Source of the DNA: M1-B18 sp048264125
GTDB lineage: Bacteria > Bacillota > Clostridia > Peptostreptococcales > Natronincolaceae
NCBI GenBank assembly: GCA_048264125.1
Contig: JBLXDM010000011.1
Coordinates: 1 to 64,000, forward strand
DNA: 64,000 bases
Reading direction: 5' to 3'
Shown: positions 15,463-24,699 of the stretch, in pieces
Position numbering within the stretch: position 1 is the stretch's first letter
Layout of the letters: each line of letters begins with the position of its first letter
Position numbers and translations under genes: made by a program
Notes under the pieces: model-generated
Seen by the model: only the letters and a program-made list of their open reading frames with translations
What the model was told of the DNA's origin: nothing
Database searches by the model: none

Positions 15463-16131
15463 TTGAAGGTTTTAACAGCATTAACTATTGTATATTTAAC
15501 TTTCATGCTAACTCTGAACTACAATATTTTTATGTTCACAGAAAGAATTAATAAGAAATTTAGTGATACTCTTAAGAAGTACAATTTACACATTTGGTGT
15601 GGGATTATTTTAGTAACTGGAATAATTGGATGGGATACATTTTATTTAGTAGTTCCTAACAAAACCATAGCTATTTCAGAACTATTTATTATACTGCTAG
15701 CATTGGTTCCCTTCATGCTTTCATCGGGATACAAGCCCCAGAAAGATATAAAGGGGCTGACTAATTTTTGCATCATCTTCCCTGTAGGAGAAGAAATATT
15801 GTTCAGGGGCATAATTCTGTCTCTAGCTACTTACTTAGTTGGGAGCCAAGCAATTAATGTGCCAGTTCCTATTTTAAAGGAAGTTTCATTACAGGTGTTG
15901 TTATCAGCTATATGTTTTGGAATAACACATTTTCAGTATTTTAAATTTAAAGTCAATAATGCAACGATAAAAAAAGTGCTATTTGCTATTATATTCGGGC
16001 TGTTCGCTGGTAATCTTGTAGAATTGACTGGCTCAATTGCATATCCGATAGTGTTTCATATTATTGCAAATAGTGGAGCAACCTTATACTATTTAAAGAG
16101 CTCAAACAAGAAGAAAGCAGGGAATTTATAG
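15463..16131 (+). CDS. CPBP (CAAX) family intramembrane metalloprotease
   Basis: A 222-residue membrane protein of the CPBP/ABI family. The defining motif EExxxR is E110-E111-ILF-R115; a histidine follows in ITHFQ, and HIIANS carries the last HxxxN motif. About six hydrophobic helices. Family members act as membrane proteases, in Gram-positives often linked to bacteriocin self-immunity. TTG start after AGGGGAG. Confidence 0.83.
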   Translation: MKVLTALTIVYLTFMLTLNYNIFMFTERINKKFSDTLKKYNLHIWCGIILVTGIIGWDTFYLVVPNKTIAISELFIILLALVPFMLSSGYKPQKDIKGLTNFCIIFPVGEEILFRGIILSLATYLVGSQAINVPVPILKEVSLQVLLSAICFGITHFQYFKFKVNNATIKKVLFAIIFGLFAGNLVELTGSIAYPIVFHIIANSGATLYYLKSSNKKKAGNL

Positions 16132-16275
16132 CATATACTACATACCTAGTCCTAAAATAATTCTCAGAGGGCATTGAACCATTAAAGCGAATTATGAAAG
16201 CGGCAATGCTAGCTTTTGTACATTACTCCGCTTAACATTAGGGGTTATGAGGATATATGAAGGGGAGAAAGCAGA

Positions 16276-16794
16276 ATGGATCATGAAGTAATAACTATAA
16301 ACAACATGGAACTTGAATTTACTAAAATAACTATTGAAGATAAAGAGAAAGTGTTTGATCTATTTAAAGAATGTGAAGACTTTTTTCTTTTAACTACAGG
16401 AACTAAGCCAGATGATTGTGAGGATTATTTTTATAATTTACCGCCGGAAAAGACTTTTGAAGATAAGTATCTATATGGCGTTTTTCATAATAGTTCCCTT
16501 GTTGCCGCTGTAGATATAATAACTGATTATCCAGAGAAAGGAGAATGGATTATTGGATTATTATTAATACATCCAAAGGCAAGGGGTATAGGGTTAGGTA
16601 AGAAAATACACAACCTACTTAAGAAACTAGCTATAAATGAAGGGGCAGATAAATTAAGAATTGGTGTATTGGAGCAGAATACCGATGCGCTAGTTTTCTG
16701 GAATAAGTTAGGATACAAAGAATATAAAATTACTGAACCTAGAAGATTTGGTGTAAAAGAGAGTAAAGTGGTAGTTATGAAGTATTATTTATGA
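16276..16794 (+). CDS. GNAT family N-acetyltransferase
   Basis: A 172-residue acetyltransferase. The acetyl-CoA loop is R-G-I-G-L-G after IGLLLIHPKA, and FWNKLGY is the C-terminal motif. A CEDYFYNLPP stretch in the N-terminal part is seen in a subgroup of Firmicute GNATs. GGGGAG precedes the ATG. Upstream (16132-16275) is non-coding with a TAACATTAGGGGTTATG string that may be a scar of a small attC-like site. Confidence 0.83.
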   Translation: MDHEVITINNMELEFTKITIEDKEKVFDLFKECEDFFLLTTGTKPDDCEDYFYNLPPEKTFEDKYLYGVFHNSSLVAAVDIITDYPEKGEWIIGLLLIHPKARGIGLGKKIHNLLKKLAINEGADKLRIGVLEQNTDALVFWNKLGYKEYKITEPRRFGVKESKVVVMKYYL

Positions 16795-16871
16795 GAAACG
16801 TGTTAGCACAAGGACGACGGGGAGATTGGTGAGCATTTAAATTTTATTTGTTTATGTGAGGAGATGAATAG

Positions 16872-17534
16872 ATGGCAACATGGATTGCTCATTTAAGAAT
16901 AGCAGAGAATCTTTTGAATGAAATTAAAGCAATTGAAAAAATTCCATTTGTTGTAGGAAACATTGCACCAGACTCGGGTGTGCCAAATGAAGACTGGAGT
17001 AGCTTCGATCCGCCCAGCGCTATAACCCATTGGTTAAAAGAGGACAGGTCCGTGAATTCTGATGCTTTCTATAATAAATATCTTAGAGATAAAAAGAATA
17101 AAGAGGACAGCGAGCTACATAGTTTTTTATTAGGCTACTATACTCATTTACTGGCTGATATTGAGTGGGAGAAGCTTTATGTAATAAAAATGAGCGAACC
17201 ACTGTATAAAGACAACCTTGAAAAAGATCCTAAATTTATATGGAAAATCAAGAAGGATTGGTATGGACAAGACTTTGAGTATCTTAAGAATAATAAAGAT
17301 TCCTTATTTTACAACTGTTTCCAGCACATTACGCAGGCAAAGGACTATTTAGATTATTTCCCTAAAGGTGCCTTCACAGATAGGCTAACGTATATACGAG
17401 AATTTTATCAGCAAAGCTATGATAGAAAAGAAGAATTTATCTATCTGTCCAAAGAGGAAATGGATGAATTTGTTGAAACTGCATCATCTAACATAAAAGA
17501 GACACTGAGACTTAGATTAATTGATTTTTTGTAG
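16872..17534 (+). CDS. Zinc-dependent phospholipase C-like hydrolase
   Basis: A 220-residue protein of the PF00882 type. Metal ligand candidates are visible in order: AHLRIAENLL near the N-terminus, GNIAPDSG, THW, and HSFLLGYYTHLLAD. These match the His/Asp pattern of zinc-dependent phospholipase C and related phosphohydrolases, but there is no signal peptide, so the substrate is probably intracellular. AGGAGATG precedes the ATG. Confidence 0.72.
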   Translation: MATWIAHLRIAENLLNEIKAIEKIPFVVGNIAPDSGVPNEDWSSFDPPSAITHWLKEDRSVNSDAFYNKYLRDKKNKEDSELHSFLLGYYTHLLADIEWEKLYVIKMSEPLYKDNLEKDPKFIWKIKKDWYGQDFEYLKNNKDSLFYNCFQHITQAKDYLDYFPKGAFTDRLTYIREFYQQSYDRKEEFIYLSKEEMDEFVETASSNIKETLRLRLIDFL

Positions 17535-17592
17535 ACTTAATGGCAAGGTGGCAGTAGTAATATACATTGCATAACAAGGGGGATAGATTAAT

Positions 17593-18102
17593 ATGTTATC
17601 AGGAAGTATTATTAGCGAAAGATTAGTTCTTCGTGATATGACACAGGATGATGCTAATGATGTTTGGCAGATATGGAGCAATAATGAAAATGAAAAATAT
17701 ATGAAGGACCCTGTTGAATCAGTAGATGAGATAAAATCGATATGTCAGAATAATAGAGATAGTCATGGATATTTAACAGTGGCAACTTTAAAAGGTACTG
17801 GTGAAATTATCGGCACCTGTTGTTTTGGGCCTACAAATAAAAAAGATGAATGGGGGTTTGGCTATTCAATCAGACAAAACTGTTGGGGGAAAGGCTATGC
17901 TACTGAAATTGTAAAAGCAGTTATAAAATTTGGATGCAGCATAGGAATTACAGATTTTATTTCTGGTTGTGCTATAGAAAATACTGCATCTGGAAGGATT
18001 TTAGAAAAATGCGGAATGCATGTAGACCATAAAAGTAGCTTTAAGCAGCTTAAGACAAACATTATTTATGAATCACATGTTTATAGGTTGCATGTAGATT
18101 AA
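17593..18102 (+). CDS. GNAT acetyltransferase, RimJ/RimL-like
   Basis: A 169-residue acetyltransferase. SERLVLRDM at the N-terminus, GFGYSI strand, the CWGKGYATE acetyl-CoA loop and SGRILEKCGM near the C-terminus define the RimJ/RimL subgroup. AAGGGGG precedes the ATG. Substrate unknown. Confidence 0.85.
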   Translation: MLSGSIISERLVLRDMTQDDANDVWQIWSNNENEKYMKDPVESVDEIKSICQNNRDSHGYLTVATLKGTGEIIGTCCFGPTNKKDEWGFGYSIRQNCWGKGYATEIVKAVIKFGCSIGITDFISGCAIENTASGRILEKCGMHVDHKSSFKQLKTNIIYESHVYRLHVD

Positions 18103-18300
18103 GGTCAACCGGGTCCGGATCAAAGATGTAGCAATAAGAAGTTAGATCTGGTTATTAAAAAACGTTCACAAATAGGTGAAGGTATTACATAGATGAAAGC
18201 CGTATATTTTAAGTAGTAGACATAAATCTTATAATGTTCAATAAAAGAATGATGAAATATCAGTAGGCATATTATATTATTTTATGTAGGGGGGATTCTC

Positions 18301-18582
18301 ATGAAAAGAACGAATACAGACCAGTTTATTCAAGAATGGAGCAAGTACAGACAATTGGGCAAAGATAAATACATTTTTAAAAAAAGCATGCTCACGGGAG
18401 TTGGTACATTGATAGGTTTATCCATTGTATGGTTATTTAAGGGTCAATTTATATTTTTTAATTATGCAAACCTCCTTCTAATATTTTTTGCGAGTTTTGT
18501 TGCTGCTTGTATTGGTTCAACCAGAAGATGGAATATAAATGAAAAGAAGTATAATAATTTAATAAATGATACGAAGGATTAA
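18301..18582 (+). CDS. Small two-helix membrane protein
   Basis: A 93-residue protein with two hydrophobic helices, about residues 30-43 and 50-72, a basic N-terminal part and a polar C-terminus. TAGGGGGGA precedes the ATG. No family recognised. The stop codon is followed at once by an inverted repeat (18583-18651). Confidence 0.5.
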   Translation: MKRTNTDQFIQEWSKYRQLGKDKYIFKKSMLTGVGTLIGLSIVWLFKGQFIFFNYANLLLIFFASFVAACIGSTRRWNINEKKYNNLINDTKD

Positions 18583-18651
18583 TGTGTATCGGGATTGCCG
18601 CTACTATACAGCTGGCAGCATAAACATAAATGTTAGTAAATCGGATACACA
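18583..18651 (+). repeat. Inverted repeat, TGTGTATC arms
   Basis: TGTGTATC (18583-18590) pairs with GATACACA (18644-18651). The 53-nt interior includes AAATGTTAGTAAAT. It begins directly after the stop codon of the upstream gene. It is not a terminator, since no T-run follows. It could be a strongly diverged attC-like site, but sequence similarity to the main element is not visible. Confidence 0.4.
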
Positions 18652-18712
18652 GTCTGAGACATCGTGGCACTGTATATAAACTAAAAAGTGAAAATGAATA
18701 TGGAGGTGTACC

Positions 18713-19174
18713 GTGAATACTCAAGAAATCATAGAGGAGTTCAACAAATTAAAAGATAAAGAAAATCCCAGCGATTCAAAAGGTTACAATTTTGAACTAA
18801 CGGAAAGAATTATTTTAAGACTAGGCTCCATATCTGAATGTAGTGAATGCAAGCTTTTTATAAATGAATTTGCTTTACTTGTTGAAGAGATTAGCAATAA
18901 TTCGCTTAAAAGCCTTAATAAAAAATACAAGTTGCTTATTGGAAAGGTTTTGTTGCATCTTCAGACAAACCATAATTTGATTACTGAAGGATATTATACT
19001 AATACATATATGTCATATGGTATTGCCATTGGATTGCCATTTGGTTTCTTATTTTCTCAGCTAATTGGGCAAATGGCATTTATAGGAATTGGTTTGCCAA
19101 TAGGAATAGTAATCGGGCTATTAATTGGTTCAAATCTAGATGCTAAGGCAAAAAAAGAAGGATTAATAATTTGA
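18713..19174 (+). CDS. Protein with C-terminal glycine-rich membrane hairpin
   Basis: A 153-residue protein. Residues 1-90 are soluble and helical; residues 100-140 form two membrane helices rich in Gly (IAIGLPFGF, GIGLPIGIVIGLLIG), like glycine-zipper segments. GTG start after GGAGGTGTACC. Function unknown; no catalytic motif seen. Confidence 0.55.
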   Translation: MNTQEIIEEFNKLKDKENPSDSKGYNFELTERIILRLGSISECSECKLFINEFALLVEEISNNSLKSLNKKYKLLIGKVLLHLQTNHNLITEGYYTNTYMSYGIAIGLPFGFLFSQLIGQMAFIGIGLPIGIVIGLLIGSNLDAKAKKEGLII

Positions 19175-19258
19175 TTAGCGAAAACGCAAATAGGAGACAA
19201 AGGTGTCAGCAGATGATTTTTCTTATAGTATATAAATTTAAAAAGGGAGGGTTTTATT

Positions 19259-19639
19259 ATGTCACGGAAGGCGTATAGTGCTATTGGAGCTGTTGCAGTT
19301 GGGCCATATTCTCACGCAGTTGAATCAGGGGATTTGATATTTTTATCTGGACAAACTCCTATAGATCCACAGACGGGAAAGCTTGTAGAAGGAAGTATTA
19401 CTGATCAGACTGAACAATGCTTTAAAAATCTTTTCAATGTATTGGAAGCGGCAGGCTTGACTCAAGACAATGTTGAAAAGGTGAATGTGTTTCTAACTGA
19501 TATGACCAATTTTGCAGCGATGAATGAAGTTTATTCAAGACAGTTCTCTTCACCGTATCCTGCTCGTACAACTATTGGAGTAGCATCATTACCACTGGGA
19601 GCACAGGTTGAAATTGAAATGATTACAAGAAGAAAATAA
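19259..19639 (+). CDS. ridA: RidA family reactive-intermediate deaminase
   Basis: A 126-residue protein of the YjgF/YER057c/UK114 family. These trimeric enzymes hydrolyse reactive enamine/imine intermediates released by PLP enzymes such as threonine dehydratase. GPYSHAV, FLSGQTPIDP, the arginine in PARTTIGV and the C-terminal VEIEMI are the family landmarks, and the full length is present. GGGAGGG precedes the ATG. A housekeeping-type gene lying within the accessory array. Confidence 0.93.
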   Translation: MSRKAYSAIGAVAVGPYSHAVESGDLIFLSGQTPIDPQTGKLVEGSITDQTEQCFKNLFNVLEAAGLTQDNVEKVNVFLTDMTNFAAMNEVYSRQFSSPYPARTTIGVASLPLGAQVEIEMITRRK

Positions 19640-19716
19640 GCGCTTGACTAACGCATGGGTGGAGTAAATGATATCAGAGACATACGCTGAAGGTCACAAA
19701 GCTTTTAGGAGGCTGT

Positions 19717-20316
19717 ATGAAATTCATCTTGAAATACAAAAGAGCACTGATTAGCTTAATATTGATAAGCCTGTCCTATGTAATATTTGTTTCGGCGGAT
19801 ATCTATTTGTATGGTAGTGTTGATGAGAGAACTAAGGCTGATGCTGCTGTTGTTTTAGGTGCAGCTGTATGGGAAAATGAACCCTCTCCTGTATTTGAGG
19901 AAAGAATAAATCATGCAATATGGCTTTATATGAATGGATATGTAGATAAATTGATACTTACTGGCGGAAAAACCGAGACAAATGATTATTCAGAATCAAG
20001 TATCGCTAAACAATACGCCATTAATAAATCTGTACCTAGTGGAGATATTCTTATCGAAGAGGAATCAAAAATAACTCAAGAAAATATATGGTATGCAGCT
20101 CAAATAGTAGAACAAAATAATTTATCCTCAGTCATAATTGTAAGCGATCCCCTCCATATGAAACGTGCAATGCTAATGGCAAGGGACTATGGCCTAACAG
20201 CATATTCGTCACCTACTCCTACAACACAGTATAAAAGCTTACAAAGTAAGATTCCATTTTGGGCAAGAGAAGTTGTTTTCCTCATTGGCTATAGAATTTA
20301 TCGACTCTTTAAATAA
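19717..20316 (+). CDS. YdcF/SanA family (DUF218) membrane-anchored protein
   Basis: A 199-residue protein with one N-terminal membrane helix (about 10-28) and a DUF218 domain outside. ADAAVVLGAAVW, LILTGGKTE, SRxTxEN-like KITQENIWYA and IIVSDPLHMKRA are typical. SanA-type members influence envelope permeability and vancomycin sensitivity at high temperature; the biochemical activity is not settled. GGAGGCTGT precedes the ATG. Confidence 0.85.
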   Translation: MKFILKYKRALISLILISLSYVIFVSADIYLYGSVDERTKADAAVVLGAAVWENEPSPVFEERINHAIWLYMNGYVDKLILTGGKTETNDYSESSIAKQYAINKSVPSGDILIEEESKITQENIWYAAQIVEQNNLSSVIIVSDPLHMKRAMLMARDYGLTAYSSPTPTTQYKSLQSKIPFWAREVVFLIGYRIYRLFK

Positions 20317-20489
20317 TTGATTTCATATGTGCAATAGATTATTAAATTGTGAGGGCACTTGTATAATATAGAGTGGCGGTATCAATTCGATGTATGACCT
20401 AAATAACATCCGAAAGAAAGATAGGTTAGTTAAGGGCTTTAAAGTGAGGTTTATGAAAAATAATTTGATTTTACATAGGAGGGATTTAA

Positions 20490-20987
20490 ATGCCTTGGTG
20501 TCCAAAATGCAAATGCGAATATCGTGAAGGCTTTGAAATCTGTGCTGATTGTAATAGCATACTTGTAGCTGAAATTGGAGAAAAAACTGAAAAACTCCAG
20601 GAAAATGATAAAGAAATGTTCCTTACCAATGTCTGTGATGAGGTTGAAGCAAATATACTGGAAACGTTAATGAATTCTTGTGGTATACCAATACTAAAGA
20701 AATATCCAGGAGCAGGGGGATATCTTAGTATTTATATGGGCACTACCTATTCTGGGATAGACATATACGTGCCTTCAAAATCATACGAAGCTGCAATGGA
20801 ATTGCTAGATATTAAAAATGAGACCGAATTAGAAGAAGAAAACCCTCAAGGCATAGAGGATGAAGTTGTAAAAATCCATAGAAAAAGAGCCTTTAGAACT
20901 TGGATTATTCTATTGTATTTTATACCAGGACTTGCCTTCCTTGTAGTGCGTCTTTTAATATTCCTGTGGAGAGTATTATTTAATTAA
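20490..20987 (+). CDS. Zinc-ribbon protein with DUF2007-like domain and C-terminal membrane helix
   Basis: A 165-residue protein. The N-terminus has a zinc ribbon, C4-x2-C7 and C19-x2-C22. Residues 40-110 resemble DUF2007, a ferredoxin-like domain proposed for signal transduction. A hydrophobic helix is at 140-160. GGAGGG precedes the ATG. Exact role unknown. Confidence 0.72.
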   Translation: MPWCPKCKCEYREGFEICADCNSILVAEIGEKTEKLQENDKEMFLTNVCDEVEANILETLMNSCGIPILKKYPGAGGYLSIYMGTTYSGIDIYVPSKSYEAAMELLDIKNETELEEENPQGIEDEVVKIHRKRAFRTWIILLYFIPGLAFLVVRLLIFLWRVLFN

Positions 20988-21125
20988 AATTAAAGAGTGA
21001 CACCAACATCAGGCGGTATGGTCCTAATAGTTTCAATCTGCGATATATAAGGAAAAATGTTGTGCTCTCAGATTGTTATTTTAAAGGTGTTATTATCTAG
21101 GCTATAAAGAGAGGAGCTATTCAAC

Positions 21126-21479
21126 ATGTCGACAATAGTTGCACATAAGGAAACTGGAAGACATTATTTATTGATTGGTACGGGATATTCCTTCTTCAAG
21201 GATTCAAGACCTAGCTTTTTTGGAGGAGTGCTGTTTCCTCACGAGGATGAGGGTGAAGCTATGTGTGCTGCCATATGTGATGAGAAGGGTGCTATCATTT
21301 GGGTTCAGACATCTGAAATAGAAGTAATAGAGGTGAATGGGGTTAAGGTAAAGGAAATATTGAGTCCCTACATAATTGATGCTATTACCATAGAAGTCGA
21401 AAATTGTCCAGCTTGTGGAGCAAGGATTGCAATAACAGCTGAGCTCTGTCCCGAATGTGGAATTAGGTTGGTGGATTAA
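21126..21479 (+). CDS. Hypothetical protein with C-terminal zinc ribbon
   Basis: A 117-residue protein. The first 80 residues form an unassigned domain (SIVAHKETGRHY-like start, then FFGGVLFPHEDEGE). The last 25 residues carry a zinc ribbon of two CxxC knuckles, CPAC and CPEC. GAGGAG precedes the ATG. It follows another zinc-ribbon gene, which may be chance. Confidence 0.6.
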   Translation: MSTIVAHKETGRHYLLIGTGYSFFKDSRPSFFGGVLFPHEDEGEAMCAAICDEKGAIIWVQTSEIEVIEVNGVKVKEILSPYIIDAITIEVENCPACGARIAITAELCPECGIRLVD

Positions 21480-21605
21480 TAAACGAAAAAATGACTATTG
21501 TATTTTATGAAAAACCATTAACATAAGACTCTTTAATAATTCGTATTACGGTAAAATATAACTTTGTAGTAGAGTCAGCTACAATAAAATAATGGAGGTA
21601 TAGGT

Positions 21606-22058
21606 ATGGCGCTTAATGAAATTCTAGAGCAAAAAGGGATAAAGTATAATAATATTACAAATGCAGGAATCCATTTACGCCAACAATGGGAGTCAGTGTT
21701 TGTAAACCACTTAAATAATCAGGAAAAGAAAAATATCTATCTTCACGATGAGGATGGCATTTGTGGTTTTCTCTGGCATGTTTTCAGCTATAAAAAAAAG
21801 GACTGCCTGGTGGGATCTGAGGCTGAGACGGCCTTTAATACTGTAGACAAAGGCGTATGCTATGTATTTTATCAGCATTCAGATGATGCATTCTTACTTG
21901 AAGAAGCTTCAATACTTAAAGCGGAGGATTTATCTGCAGAAGCGGACATATATATTGTCGACAAGGAATTTACCTGGGCCTATGTTAAAACCCATGAAGA
22001 TGGCTGCTGCGGTCCATATTTTGCACTAGAAATTAGCGGGTTAACAAGCTTGAGCTAA
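21606..22058 (+). CDS. DUF4275 family protein
   Basis: A 150-residue protein matching DUF4275 in pattern: FVNHL, CGFLWHVFSY, CYVFYQHSDDAFLLE and DFTWAYVKTHE-like FTWAYVKTHEDGCCGPYFA. Function is not known for the family. GGAGGTATAGGT precedes the ATG. It ends in an intrinsic terminator whose left arm overlaps the last codons. Confidence 0.75.
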   Translation: MALNEILEQKGIKYNNITNAGIHLRQQWESVFVNHLNNQEKKNIYLHDEDGICGFLWHVFSYKKKDCLVGSEAETAFNTVDKGVCYVFYQHSDDAFLLEEASILKAEDLSAEADIYIVDKEFTWAYVKTHEDGCCGPYFALEISGLTSLS

Positions 22059-22077
22059 AATGTTTAAGCTTGTTTTT
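22043..22077 (+). terminator. Rho-independent terminator
   Basis: AACAAGCTT (22043-22051) pairs perfectly with AAGCTTGTT (22066-22074), followed by TTTTTAT. It overlaps the stop of the DUF4275 gene and closes this transcription unit. Confidence 0.75.
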
Positions 22078-22118
22078 ATATGAACTGTATATTTCTATAT
22101 GAATTGTATATTTCTATA
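22077..22118 (+). repeat. Two tandem copies of a 19-bp AT-rich unit
   Basis: The unit TATATGAACTGTATATTTC occurs at 22077-22095 and 22096-22114 with one mismatch, followed by TATA. It lies between a terminator and the VanW gene and could be a replication slippage product or a binding site. Confidence 0.6.
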
Positions 22119-22222
22119 AGTTGTTAAAAATAAAGGAAATTACCATATAATGTAGAAAATAGATTTAAGAAATATTTAAAAATTGAATTTCTATAGTCAC
22201 AATATACTTTAGGAGGACAAAA

Positions 22223-23035
22223 ATGAAGCCAGTCAAGAGAAGTACTATACGTATCAATCTAGGTAAGCTTTATTTTACAATGAAAAGATATTTGGAATGG
22301 TATCTTGGCAGCAAAGCATATGCTACTGATAAAAAAGAAGCAAAGCTTGATTATGTAGTATTTCGCCATAAAACGCCTCTACTTCGAGAACTGAAGAACG
22401 TAGATATGTGGATGCAGTATAACAAGATTGAAAACCTCAAAATTGCAATAAAAAATCTTAATGGCATAATCATTCAGCCGGGTGAAACCTTCTCCTATTG
22501 GAGATTAATAGGGAAGCCCACAGCCTCAAAGGGCTATAAGGAGGGGATGGTTTTATCCTATGGCGAGGTTAAGAAGGGCGTTGGCGGAGGCCTGTGCCAG
22601 CTGTCAAATTTAATATACTGGATGACCCTCCATACTACTCTAAATGTTACTGAAAGGTATCGACATAGCTATGATGTTTTCCCTGACTCAAATAGAAGGC
22701 TACCCTTTGGCAGTGGAGCCACCTGTTCCTATAACTATCTGGATTTACAAATCTATAACGATACAGCTTATCCCTATCAGCTTATACTATATCTCACTGA
22801 AGATGAATTAATTGGAGAATGGCGAACAAATGTTGAAGAAAGCAATAATTACGAAGTATACGAAGCTAAGCATTGGTTTACCCATGAGTACTGGGGCGGA
22901 TATATCAGGCATAACGTTTTACGCAGGAGGGTATTCAATCATAAGATGGAACCTATAGACGACCAATACATAACAGAAAATCATGCTATTATGATGTATC
23001 AGCCGTATCTTGCTGATGGCTCACAAGGACAGTAA
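22223..23035 (+). CDS. VanW family protein
   Basis: A 270-residue protein carrying the VanW domain: IIQPGETFSYWRLIG, then GGGLCQLSNLIYW, then RHSYDVFPDS and FGSGATCSYNYLDL. VanW is an accessory gene of some vanB-type glycopeptide resistance clusters and is also widespread alone; its activity is undefined. No signal peptide. No vanHAX-type genes are near. AGGAGGAC precedes the ATG. Confidence 0.88.
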   Translation: MKPVKRSTIRINLGKLYFTMKRYLEWYLGSKAYATDKKEAKLDYVVFRHKTPLLRELKNVDMWMQYNKIENLKIAIKNLNGIIIQPGETFSYWRLIGKPTASKGYKEGMVLSYGEVKKGVGGGLCQLSNLIYWMTLHTTLNVTERYRHSYDVFPDSNRRLPFGSGATCSYNYLDLQIYNDTAYPYQLILYLTEDELIGEWRTNVEESNNYEVYEAKHWFTHEYWGGYIRHNVLRRRVFNHKMEPIDDQYITENHAIMMYQPYLADGSQGQ

Positions 23036-23082
23036 GTTAATTAATTGCTAGTTTATAAGAAGATTATATAGGGGGAATAAAA

Positions 23083-23895
23083 ATGAAGTTAATTTACGGA
23101 AATGATAAACGAGAGATATTTGCAGTGGATTCAAATGACAAAATATTAGGTAAAGGCTTCATCAATGAATTTATCGATTCGGACATATATGAGGATCAAA
23201 GAGTAAATTACTTCATCGATGCTTCTGCTGTAGAAGAGGATAAGGATTATTCCATAAGGAAATTTATAGTCCATAATTTGATAAATAGAGCAAAAGTGCA
23301 GAGAAAGGCCTATCCCAATTATGCTGGCCGGGTTTATAATTGTTGTTTTTCAAATGCAGTTGAGAATATAGAGTTTTTTAATAGCATAGAAGGCTTTAAG
23401 CATGATGAAGGGATGCATATACTAGTCTGCAATCTCAATAATCATGAAATCAAGGACCTACAAGTATCAGACTATGAGGTAAAAGAAAATCTAAATGCAG
23501 ATACAGAAATACAAGAATTTATTGCTGAGCATCAGAAGGTTTTTAAAAACTCATACAGTATAGAGAAAATACATAATCTAAAACAGCAGGAGGGCTTTAA
23601 GAGTATAGCCGTCTATGACAACGGAAAAATAATAGCCAATATAATACTTTTTACTGCTGAAGAAGCAGGAATTAAATATGGCTGCCTAGAGGATATGTTT
23701 GTAGCATCAGCCTATAGAAACAAAGGCCTAGGAGAGTACCTAGTTAAGCAAGGTTTAGCACACTTTAGAGCTTTAGGTCTAAAAGAATCAAGGGTAGAGG
23801 TTTGGAGTTCAAATGTCCGTGCAATTAACTTATATAATAAGCATGGATATATATTTATGAAGGAAACAGAAGCATCGATAGGGATGTCGATCTAA
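23083..23895 (+). CDS. Two-domain GNAT family acetyltransferase
   Basis: A 270-residue protein, nearly double the length of the other GNATs. The C-terminal domain (about 140-270) has the intact acetyl-CoA loop R-N-K-G-L-G and a LYNKHGY motif. The N-terminal domain has a GNAT-like fold pattern, with FFNSIEGFKHDEGMH as a motif-B remnant, but no acetyl-CoA loop, as in tandem GNATs with one dead domain. GGGGGAAT precedes the ATG. Confidence 0.78.
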   Translation: MKLIYGNDKREIFAVDSNDKILGKGFINEFIDSDIYEDQRVNYFIDASAVEEDKDYSIRKFIVHNLINRAKVQRKAYPNYAGRVYNCCFSNAVENIEFFNSIEGFKHDEGMHILVCNLNNHEIKDLQVSDYEVKENLNADTEIQEFIAEHQKVFKNSYSIEKIHNLKQQEGFKSIAVYDNGKIIANIILFTAEEAGIKYGCLEDMFVASAYRNKGLGEYLVKQGLAHFRALGLKESRVEVWSSNVRAINLYNKHGYIFMKETEASIGMSI

Positions 23896-23954
23896 CGGAA
23901 AATTTAAGGAAAGCTTTGATAAGTACCTTCGTTATTAATTTAGGAGGAAACAAA

Positions 23955-24677
23955 ATGAAGATAATCGAAGACAAAGTAATTAATGAAAATATAGAAATTC
24001 AATATATTAAAGGCTTAACTGAAGCTAGTAATAGTACACCACTTATCATAATACCCGGCTTAACTGAGGGTGCAGAGGACTATATAGATATAATGGAAGA
24101 AATTAATCATGATTATATTGCGATATCCTTAAGAGGTCGAGGGAAAAGCACGTCACCTTTAACGGGTTATTCTTTAGAGGACCATGTAGGCGATATAGAG
24201 GCAGTAATAAAAAAGGAAAACATAGATGAATGTATCTTATATGGGTTTTCAAGAGGAACCTCCTACATGCTAGGATATGCATTGCGGTTTCCAAATAAAG
24301 TAAAAGGAATAGTAATTGGTGATTACCCGGCAGTTCATACGAAATTACCTGAAAAATGGGTGGAGTGGTTTGCTGGATTGCCGCCGTGGAGGGGCAAGGC
24401 TACCTTAGAGAGAATGAGTAAACATGCATTAGAGGGGATACAGAAGGAGTCTACTGAAAAAGAATTTTGGACGGAATTAAAAGCTTTTAATTGTCCTATA
24501 TTGATAATTGGAGGAAAGAAAGCCGGTGCTGTTCTGACGGATGAAATGATTAGCTTATACAAGGAGTCAATAGAAAATTGTGAAGTAGAATTATTCGAGG
24601 ATTCAGACCATAACTTGTATGCCCCTAATGCTGAAAAATTCGCAGAAACGATTTGTAGGTTTTTAGATAAAGTTTAA
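23955..24677 (+). CDS. Alpha/beta hydrolase
   Basis: A 240-residue hydrolase. LIIIPGLTEG forms the oxyanion strand, LRGRGKS follows, and the nucleophile elbow is GFSRG. The C-terminal DSDHNLY holds the histidine. The frame opens at 23916, but GGAGGAAAC sits before ATG 23955, chosen as the start. It is followed 22 bp later by a metallo-hydrolase. Confidence 0.82.
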   Translation: MKIIEDKVINENIEIQYIKGLTEASNSTPLIIIPGLTEGAEDYIDIMEEINHDYIAISLRGRGKSTSPLTGYSLEDHVGDIEAVIKKENIDECILYGFSRGTSYMLGYALRFPNKVKGIVIGDYPAVHTKLPEKWVEWFAGLPPWRGKATLERMSKHALEGIQKESTEKEFWTELKAFNCPILIIGGKKAGAVLTDEMISLYKESIENCEVELFEDSDHNLYAPNAEKFAETICRFLDKV

Positions 24678-24699
24678 AGACCAGGGGGTTATTTAAAAT

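Noticed and set aside
22077..22118. CRISPR-like direct repeats
   Set aside because: Just two adjacent AT-rich copies without spacers and no cas genes in the window.
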